From NCBI GenBank assembly GCA_009746045.1, contig RPFO01000976.1, positions 62,001 through 126,000 of the forward strand: a stretch of 64,000 bases of DNA, given 5' to 3'. The DNA comes from Mesostigma viride. Its lineage: Eukaryota > Streptophyta > Mesostigmatophyceae > Mesostigmatales > Mesostigmataceae. The position numbers and the translations under genes were made by a program. Below are positions 52,636 to 64,000 of the stretch, one piece after another (the stretch's first letter is position 1; each line of letters begins with the position of its first letter). A model generated the notes under the pieces. That model was not told the origin of the DNA and ran no database searches. It saw nothing but the letters and a program-made list of their open reading frames with translations.

Positions 52636-53228
52636 AAGGCAGCCACATGCACGAGATCTGATTATTGGCAAGCCAGCCAGCGGGGGCACCACAGAGGAGG
52701 AGGGCATGGGGACAGGGGGAAGGGGGGAGGGGGATGGGGGCAGGGTCCAGGCGGCAGGGGGCAGGGGAAGCCTTTCTGAAGCTATGAGTCACAGGTCGTG
52801 GGGACTGGGGCATGGGGCAGGCCCTCAGCCACCTGCACGTGATGTGGTCAGATGCAAGTCACAAGCAAGGGCACAGTGGGCAGGTGGGACGGGGCAGGGG
52901 ACCTAGGGCACGAGCCATGAAACTTGGGGCATGGGGAGTGGGGCGTTGGGCAGGCAGGTAGGGGTGGTACACACGCACATGCCCTGCCATGCCCTGCGAT
53001 CCCGCAAAAGGGCACCGTGGGGTCTTGTGGGTTGTCACACGTTGTTATGGGGTGCATATTTGCAGGGACATGAAGATGGGTGACCGCGCCGTAACCGAGA
53101 CGTGTGTGGTGGCAACATGCCGCCTGGATACCAGCTGGCCTTGCTTCGTTAGATACATTTATGGCTGCATGTGATGGAGTGCCCTTGCGGTGGTCACAGT
53201 GGTCACAGTGAGGGCCTGTGGTTGCCCC
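52595..53228 (+). repeat. Short CCAG/H/I block, unit 9
   Basis: One array (52595-52637) and one H (GGGGGATGGGGGCAGGG variant). From GAAGCCTTTCTG onward it follows the third H of unit 2 at 20229, including AGATGCAAGTC. Confidence 0.86.
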
Positions 53229-55140
53229 ATACTGGTGGTGGTTATAAAGAAGTTAGCGAATACAAAACTTTCTTTCTTAAGGTGATTTTGAAGTGGGCAT
53301 GAGCGATCGTGCACATGCTAACATTTGATGGCCATTCCATGGTGAAGTTGGGAATTGGATGGGATTGTTTGATAAAGATGCGGTGGTGTGTCTTAAAATG
53401 AGCTGTGCTAATCTCATTATGAAGTGCTCAAGACAACTCATTATCATAAATCAGAGTTGTCCAGAACAAACATTGTCTGCATCATGTCCCAACTTGAACA
53501 CTACATGAAGTGTGACACCTATGCTACGTGTGTTGCGGGCTAGCTGTGTCAGCAAACAATTTTAGCTTTTAGCCCTCAAATCGTGTCCAACTCGCGCCTA
53601 ACAATAGGAGCCAGTTGCACCTTGCATGGTAATGTCCACAAACTAACCTAAAACAGTTGAGTGTCCATACTGGGACCAAAGCACACTCATATAGGGACTT
53701 TGGTCTGGCAGGCCCCCAGCGGCTTGGCCGGCCAGGGCGGCATATTCTGACCTGGCCTGGCCCCAAGGGCATTCCCAAAAGGGTAGGGAAACATGCCACG
53801 AACTACACCCAGATGTTGCTGGATGACCTACTCATCCCAGCCATGCCATAGCTCTTGTATAGCCATGATGATCTTCCCCCTCACAGGCATGCTCCCCCCT
53901 TACCCGGGCATAGCGTGATAGACCATGAGGGTGCGGGTGCCCTGGTGCACCTAGAGCAAGTGTTGTTTACATTCCCACCCTTGCAGGAAGTAGCTTAGAA
54001 TGTATTATAGGCCCATATGCCCCTTCTCAGGGCTATGTGCTACATATACTCCCAACGGAGTTATGTTCCTAATTAATTAATTAATTAATCCCAGCCATAA
54101 CTCATAAAAAATTCCTACAATATTTGGAACGAATCCATGCATCGATGCTCCTACACCAATCAGTTTTCTGCACCGCCATAGCCTCGAATTTGCATGTACG
54201 TAATTATTTCGTCCCGGTGGACCTTTAGCGAGATGACTTGCCTGAACGTGTTCAGACGGGGAGCGTGCCAGGAAACGGCTCGAAGCTGGGAAAAGCAGGG
54301 GGCTCCGCCTGCGGACGGGCCGTACGAAGCCGAAATTTTATGGCTCCCGCTGGCCCCCCCGCCTCGGCGCCTTCGGCCACTGCCCCTTCGCGCAGCGCGC
54401 CCCGCGTGGCGCCGGCGTTCCCGAGGACGCACCCCGCGGGTGTACGCGCCAATCGCCCGCTCAGGCGCCAAAAAGTCCGGGCCCCGAAGGGGCCCCCAAC
54501 TTGTCAACTACTTAACTACGATCGTGTTGCGCAGGGGAGAAACCCGAACATCCTGACATCGCCGCGGGCGCCGTACCGTACGGCATGATCGCAACCCCAC
54601 GAACGGCTACTATTCCTGAAATCCTGCGGAGCCGCGAGTTACGGCCCGTAACCGCCGGCCTGAACGCCGTCACACCCGCGTAAGATCGAGTCTCAGGAGT
54701 TCTGAACGGAATCCGAATTCAGCAAAATGCGCGAGAAATGCCGGGGGGCATATACGGATGGGGGGGTAGTTGTTTACCGAGTTAGCTTAGCCCAAACATC
54801 GTAGTAGATTTACTAAGGGTTCAGTCAGAACTGGAATTTTTGAGTGTTCAGACTGAGCGGGAAATGTGCAGAAAATTTAGTTCGAACGCTAGTCTGAACG
54901 GTTTTCTGGTTAAATTTTCGGTTCGGCCTACTTCCCACGCAATTTTCGTGCGAGATGACTGAACTGAACATGTTCAGACGGGGGGCGTGGCGAAAAACGG
55001 CTCGAAACTGTGAAAAGCAGGGGGCTCAGCCCGCCAAACGGCCGTACGAAACTGAAATTTTCGGGCTCCCGCTGGCCCCCCCCGCCTCGGACCCTGTCAA
55101 AAATACGGACTTGAAGTGTTCAGGTTGAATGGGGAAAGTT
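53229..55140 (+). repeat. Segments A-B-C, unit 10, interrupted by a SINE-like insert
   Basis: A is split by the insertion at 53845-54087. The B island has one CGCAGCGCG change. C resembles unit 2 for its first part. Confidence 0.87.
53845..54087 (+). mobile_element. SINE-like insertion with 11-bp target duplication
   Basis: The 243-bp insert is flanked by perfect direct repeats ATCCCAGCCAT (53834-53844 and 54088-54098). Other A copies have this motif once. The 3' end is a (TAAT/TTAA)n tail of about 20 bp. The body starts GCCATAGCTCTTG and has no frame. A long target duplication plus a simple-repeat tail fits a non-LTR (SINE) mechanism. A GGTGCGGGTGCC stretch is only a weak B-box resemblance, so the RNA ancestry is unknown. 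Confidence 0.72.
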
Positions 55141-56535
55141 GGACCGGTCGAACCGTACCAAATTTTAGTTCGCATGCAGGGCGGGGCGAGCGTCGCGTCG
55201 AACGCACCAGGCTGGGCAGTGGCAATGGGTAAAGTGAACGTGAATAATAAAAGCGGCATGGTCGGGGCAAAAAAATTTAATGAAACGAAGCGACGTGCTG
55301 CGGAAGCAACCATAGTTGTTGCTGGATGGCGATGGCGGGCGACGTAGCATGTGAAATCGGGATGGGGAATGCGAATTCATGGCTTTCAAAATTTTGTATT
55401 GGAAGAGTACCTAGGAAACTTTCTGAGCTGGCGGGGCGTCAACCCCGTGCAACCTGCGTGGGAGAGGTCCGTGTCGCTATGGCATTTGCTGTATAATAGC
55501 CAGCGACCTGGAAATTGAACGTCGTCATCAGATTGTTTTGTTTCAGTGTCGTCATTTTTCAGTTTTACGTATTTCACGCCTTGTAAAATCAGTTTTTCTG
55601 TTCATGGAAGACGTGGGATGGGGCAAACGAATGTCTGGTGTCACCATAGACAGTTGCGATTGAGCGCTGGATTGCTTGGCACGGGACGAACGCTGGCGAT
55701 GGCGATTTGTGTCGAAGATGTGGTCAATGTATCTGCTTTTATCTAATGTGATTTACGTTTACCGTAATCTTATGCAATTTCCTTTTTTCCAGACGAATTT
55801 TCTTGGTCGCAGCGTGCACATACCGGACCAAGAGTCTGTCTTCCATTGTCGTATCCGTGGGGTGCGTCCTCTTCATTCTCCTTGGGAATGTCATTGCCAC
55901 GTTATCCGTGTTGCTTTCTTCTGGAACAGGCTGGGCAGGGAAAGCCCATGATTGCTCATGGATGATTTCTTATGCACCAATTTTGGGAGTCGTTGACTGC
56001 TGTGCTGCCTGACGTTGATGGTGGTTTTGCGTGTGATAAGCTGCCTTGCTTTGCACGTGGGTTTTCACTGGGCTATATGGGTGAAGGTGAGCAACTAGGG
56101 GTGTGTCATGCTGTGCTATATTGCTTCCATCCAGCATATCCAAAGTTAGACTTGCTCTAATGGCTGTGCAATATTTGTGTTGTGCAGATTTTTACTGGGC
56201 TGAAGCCAAATTCACGCATGGGTAGACAGTTTGCTGCACGTGAATTTTTACTGGGCTGTACGTGCAGGTGGGTAACCATGTGTTGTGCCATATTTTTCTA
56301 CATGGATTCATCATGCTTGCTGTCAAACGTAGGCCCCATTCGCTTGCACACTGAATTTTGCTTTGCTGGCTGTGTAATTTTGATGTCTCATTGTGCAGGC
56401 GTGCCCGCTACCTGATCAACCAGGTGTGCTTTGCATTGTGCCAGCGGGGCCATGTTTGTTTCCTTTGCACGTGTAGACAGGCAGGCTGGCAGGGGACATG
56501 GGGTAGAGGCTTGGGGCGTGGGGTATGTGGCATGG

Positions 56536-56538
<3 letters not shown>
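55141..56538 (+). repeat. E-F segment, unit 10 (type delta)
   Basis: Mixes alpha-like and gamma-like variants. The ORF at 55793-56012 has H-to-Y and S-to-A changes. The upstream part has GTCGAAGATG. Confidence 0.88.
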
Positions 56539-58849
<2,311 letters not shown>

Positions 58850-58850
<1 letters not shown>

Positions 58851-59274
58851 TGCACGAGAAATGCCGGGGGGCATATACGGCTGGGGGCAAGAGTTTATAC
58901 ACGAAGGATCTCTCTCCAAACAAAGTACTAGAAATACTAAGGGTTCAGACTGAATGGGAAATTTTGAGTGTTCAGACTGAACGGGAAATGTGCAGAAAAT
59001 TAAGTTCGAACCCTAGTCTGAACGGTTTTCGCCTTCAATTTTCGGTTCGGCCTACTTCCCACGCCATTTCCGTGCCAATTTTTGCGAGATGACTGAACTG
59101 AACGTGTTCAGAAGGGGAGCGTGGAAAAAAACGGCTCGAAACTCTGAAAACCAGGGGGCTCAGCCCAAAATCCAGCCGTACGAAACGGAAATTTTAGGGC
59201 TCCCGCTGGCACCCCCCACCTCCGACCCTGACGAAAATACGGACTTGAAGTGTTCAGGCTGAACGGGGAAAGTT
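58850..59274 (+). repeat. C segment fused directly to H
   Basis: H stops at GGTGGGACGG and C starts at TGCACGAGAAATGCC, so the rest of H, I, A and B are deleted. C is almost identical to 36306-36724. Confidence 0.85.
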
Positions 59275-60662
59275 GGACCGGTCGAACCGTACCAAATTTT
59301 AGTTCGCATGCAGGGCGGGGCGAGCGTCGCGTCGAACACACCAGGCTGGGCAGTGGCAATTGGTAAAGTGAACGTGAATAACAAAAGCGGCATGGTCGGG
59401 GCAAAAAATTTTAATGAAACAAAAAGCGACGTGCTGCGGAAGCAACCATAGTTGTTGCTGGATGGCGATGGCGGGCGACGTAGCATGTGAAATCGGGATG
59501 GGGAATGCGAATTCATGGCTTTCAAAAGTTTGTATTGGAAGAGTACGTAGGAAACTTTCGGAGCTGGCGGGGCGTCAACCCCGTGCAACCTGCGTGGGAG
59601 AGGTCCGTGTCGCTATGGCATTTGCTGTATAATAGCCAGCGACCTGGAAATTGAACGTCGTCATCAGATTGTTTTGTTTCAGTGTCGTCATTCTTCAGTT
59701 TTACGTATTTCACGCCTTGTAAAATCAGTTTTGCTGTTCATGGAAGACGTGGGATGGGGCAAACGAATGTCTGGTGTCACCATAGACAGTTTCGATTGAG
59801 CGCTGGATTGCTTGGAACGGGACGAACGCTGGCGATGGCGATTTGTGTCAAAGATGTGGTCAATGTATCTGCTTTTATCTAATGTGATTTACGTTTACCG
59901 TAATCTTATGCAATTTCCTTTTTTCCAGACGAATTTTCTTGGTCGCAGCGTGCACGTACCGGACCAAGAGTCTGTCTTCCATTGTCGTATCCGTGGGGTG
60001 CGTCCTCTTCATTCTCCTGGGGAATGTCATTGCCACGTTATCCGTGTTGCTTTCTTCTGGAACAGGCTGGGCAGGGAAAGCCCATGATTGCTCATGGATG
60101 ATTTCTCATGCACCAATTTTGGGAGTCGTTGACTGCTGTGCTTCCTGACGTTGATGGTGGTTTTGCGTGTGATAAGCTGCCTTGCTTTGCACGTGAGTTT
60201 TCACTGGGCTATATGGGTGAAGGTGAGCAACTAGGGGTGTGTCATGGTGTGCTATATTGCTTCCATCCAGCATATCCAAAGTTAGACTTGCTCTAATGGC
60301 TGTGCAATATTTGTGTTGTGCAGATTTTTACTGGGCTGAAGCCAAATTCACGCATGGGTAGACAGTTTGCTGCACGTGAATTTTTACTGGGCTGTAACCA
60401 TGTGTTGTGCCACATTTTTCTACATGGATTCATCATACTTGCTGTCAAACGTAGGCCCCATTCGCTTGCACACTGAATTTTGCTTTGCTGGCTGTGTAAT
60501 TTTGATGTCTCATTGTGCAGGCGTGCCCGCTACCTGATCAACCAGGTGTGCTTTGCATTGTGCCAGCGGGGCCATGTTTGTTTCCTTTGCATGTGTAGGC
60601 AGGCAGGCTGGCAGGGGACATGGGGCACGAGGCTTGGGGTGTGGGGTATGTGGCATGGGTCA
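59275..60662 (+). repeat. E-F segment, unit 11 (type beta)
   Basis: Near-identical to units 2 and 6. Conserved ORF at 59929-60148. Confidence 0.88.
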
Positions 60663-60664
60663 GG

Positions 60665-60696
<32 letters not shown>

Positions 60697-61034
60697 AAGG
60701 CAGCCACATGCACAAGATGTGATTATTGGCAAGCCAGCCAGCGGGGGCACCACAGGGAGGAGGGCATGGGGACAGGGGGAAGGGGGAGGGGGCGGGGGGC
60801 AGGGTCCAGGCGGCAGGGGGCAGGGGGAGCCTTTCTGAAGCTATGAGTCACAGGTCGTGGGGACTGGGGCATGGGGCAGGCCCTCAGCCACCTGCATGTG
60901 ATGTGGTCAGAGGCAAGACACAAGCAAGGGCACAGTGGGCAGGTGGGACGGGGCAGGGGACCTGGGGCACGAGCCATGAAACTTGGGGACATGGGGCACG
61001 AGGCTTGGGGCGTGGGGTATGTGGCATGGGTCAG

Positions 61035-61170
<136 letters not shown>

Positions 61171-61547
61171 GCAGCCACATGCACGAGATGTGATTATTGG
61201 CAAGCCAGCCAGCGGGGGCACCACAGGGAGGAGGGCATGGGGACAGGGGGAGGGGGGAGGGGGCGGGGGCAGGGTCCAGGCGGCAGGGGGCAGGGGGAGC
61301 CTTTCTGAAGCTATGAGTCACAGGTCGTGGGGACTGGGGCATGGGGCAGGCCCTCAGCCACCTGCACGTGATGTGGTCAGAGGCAAGTCACAAGCAGGGG
61401 CACAGTGGGCAGGTGGGACGGGGCAGGGGACCTGGGGCACGAGCCATGGGGAGTGGGGCGTTGGGCAGGCAGGTAGGGGTGGTACATACGCACATGCCCT
61501 TCCATGCCCTGCCCTGGGTTGTCACATGTTGTTATGGGGTGCATATT

Positions 61548-61850
<303 letters not shown>

Positions 61851-62216
61851 CAGCCACATGCACGAGATGTGATTATTGGCAAGCCAGCCAGCGGGGGCAC
61901 CACAGGGAGGAGGGCATGGGGACAGGGGGAAGGGGGGGGGGGGGGGGGGGCAGGGTCCAGGCGGCAGGGGGCAGGGGGAGCCTTTCTGAAGCTTTGAGTC
62001 ACAGGTCGTGGGGACTGGGGCATGGGGCAGGCCCTCAGCCACCTGCACGTGATGTGGTCAGAGGCAAGTCACAAGCAGGGGCACAGTGGGCAGGTGGGAC
62101 GGGGCAGGGGACCTGGGGCACGAGCCATGAAACTTTCCTTTGCATGTATAGGCAGGCAGGCTGGCAGGGGACATGGGGCACGAGGCTTGGGCCGTGGGGT
62201 ATGTGGCATGGGTCAA

Positions 62217-62531
<315 letters not shown>

Positions 62532-63098
62532 GGCAGCCACATGCACGAGATGTGATTATTGGCAAGCCAGCCAGCGGGGGCACCACAGGGAGGGGACAGG
62601 GGGAAGGGGGGAGGGGGCGGGGGGCAGGGGACAGGCGGCAGGGGGCAGGGGGAGCCTTTCTGAAGCTATGAGTCACAGGTCGTGGGGACTGGGGCATGGG
62701 GCACGCCCTCAGCCACCTGCACGTGATGTGGTCAGAGGCAAGTCACAAGCAGGGGCGCAGTGGGCAGGTGGGACGGGGCAGGGTACCTGGGGCACGAGCC
62801 ATGAAACTTGGGGCATGGGGAGTGGGGCGTTGGGCAGGAAGGTAGGGGTGGTACACACGCACATGCCCTGCCATGCCCTGCGATCCCGCAAAAGGGCACC
62901 GTGGGGTCTTGTGGGTTGTCACATGTTGTTATGGGGTGCATATTTGCAGGGACATGAAGATGGGTGACCGCGCCGTAACCGAGACGTGTGTGGTGGCAAC
63001 ATGCCGCCTGGATACCAGCTGGCCTTGCTTCGTTAGATACATTTATGGCGTGCCCTTGCCGTGGTCACAGTGGTCACAGTGAGGGCCTGTGGTTGCCC

Positions 63099-64000
63099 CA
63101 TACTGGTGGTGGTTATAAAGAAGTTAGCGAATACAAAACTTTCTTTGTTAAGGTGATTTTGAAGTGGGCATGAGCGATCGTGCACATGCTAACATTTGAT
63201 GGCCATTCCATGGTGAAGTTGGGAATTGGATGGGATTGTTTGATAAAGATGCGGTGGTGTGTCTTAAAATGAGCTGTGCTAATCTCATTATGAAGTGCTC
63301 AAGACAACTCATTATAATAAATCAGAGTTGTCCAGAACAAACATTGTCTGCATCATGCCCCAACTTGAACACTACATGAAGTGTGACACCTATGCTACGT
63401 GTGTTGCGGGCTAGCTGTGTCAGCAAACAATTTTAGCTTTTAGCCCTCAAATCGTGTCCAACTCGCGCCTAACAATAAGAGCCAGTTGCACCTAGCATGG
63501 TAATGTCCACAAACTAACCTAAAACAGTTTAGTGTCCATACTGGGACCAAAGCACACTCATATAGGGACTTTGGTCTGGCAGGCCCCCAGCGGCTTGGCC
63601 GGCCAGGGTGGCATATTGTGACCTGGCCTGGCCCCAAGGGCATTCCCAAAAGGGTAGGGAAACATGCCACGAACTACACCCAGATGTTGCTGTCCAGTGG
63701 CTGGGATGAGTAGGTCATCTAGATGACCTACTCATCCCAGCCATAACTCATAAAAAAAGCCTACAATATTTGGAACGAATCCATGCATCGATGCTCCTAC
63801 ACCAATCAGTTTTCTGCACCGCCATAGCCTCGAATTTGCATGTACGTAATTATTTCGTCCCAGTGGACCTTTAGCGAGATGACTTGCCTGAACGTGTTCA
63901 GACGGGGAGCGTGGCAGGAAACGGCTCGAAGCCGCTGGGAAAAGCAGGGGGCTCCGCCTGCGGACGGGCCGTACGAAGCCGAAATTTTATGGCTCCCGCT
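63099..64000 (+). repeat. Segments A-B, unit 12, cut by window end
   Basis: Follows 45791-46700, including the TCCA insertion and the palindrome. The window ends in the B sub-repeat. Confidence 0.87.
63699..63742. repeat. Perfect 44-bp palindrome, second copy
   Basis: Identical to 46391-46434, including the TCCAGT leader, so it was copied with the unit. Confidence 0.93.

Noticed and set aside
53845-54087. tRNA gene or clear tRNA-derived SINE head
   Set aside because: Only a weak B-box-like stretch and no cloverleaf. The insertion itself is well supported, but its RNA origin is not.

Overview
This is GC-rich nuclear DNA of a eukaryote. It has GT-AG introns (about 64 to 210 nt where uninvaded), several satellite families, a terminal-inverted-repeat transposon and a SINE-like insertion. 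There are no bacterial operons, and I recognised no rRNA or tRNA genes. The architecture (nested tandem repeats, very few genes) fits a subtelomeric or pericentromeric block of a protist or alga. That lineage is inference; no marker gene is present.

About 55 kb (1-2.9 kb and 11.9-64 kb) is one complex tandem array. Its unit of about 3.7-6 kb runs in fixed order: A (about 640 bp), B (with a GC-rich island), C (dense in GTTCAG/CTGAAC dyads), E-F (about 1.4 kb, with intron-like signals and a conserved short ORF), a short (CCAG)n array, H (G-run-rich), a long (CCAG)n array, H-I, then A again. Eleven E segments are present, and sequence variants sort them into types in the order alpha, beta, alpha, alpha, alpha, beta, gamma, gamma, gamma, delta, beta. 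The CCAG arrays lie at chimeric junctions, so they look like sites of unequal exchange. Single-unit changes are datable against this background: a 587-bp CACTA-like MITE, a 243-bp SINE-like insert, a perfect 44-bp palindrome in two units with a collapsed form in a third, and nested 1185-bp, 670-bp and 577-bp duplications.

The array is interrupted at about 2.95-11.9 kb by an island holding the only well-supported gene, a plus-strand multi-exon gene (exons 3481-8163). Its last exon encodes two tandem USP-like (peptidase C19-type) cysteine-protease domains with Cys and His boxes. One intron carries four exact 191-bp satellite copies and an alternating purine-pyrimidine minisatellite. Downstream lies a 185-bp satellite (ten monomers), then an inverted, truncated copy of the gene's 5' half (minus strand, 10.5-11.35 kb) in which the same intron is only 64 nt.

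Most long open frames elsewhere are artefacts: (CCAG)n has no stop codon in any of the six frames.
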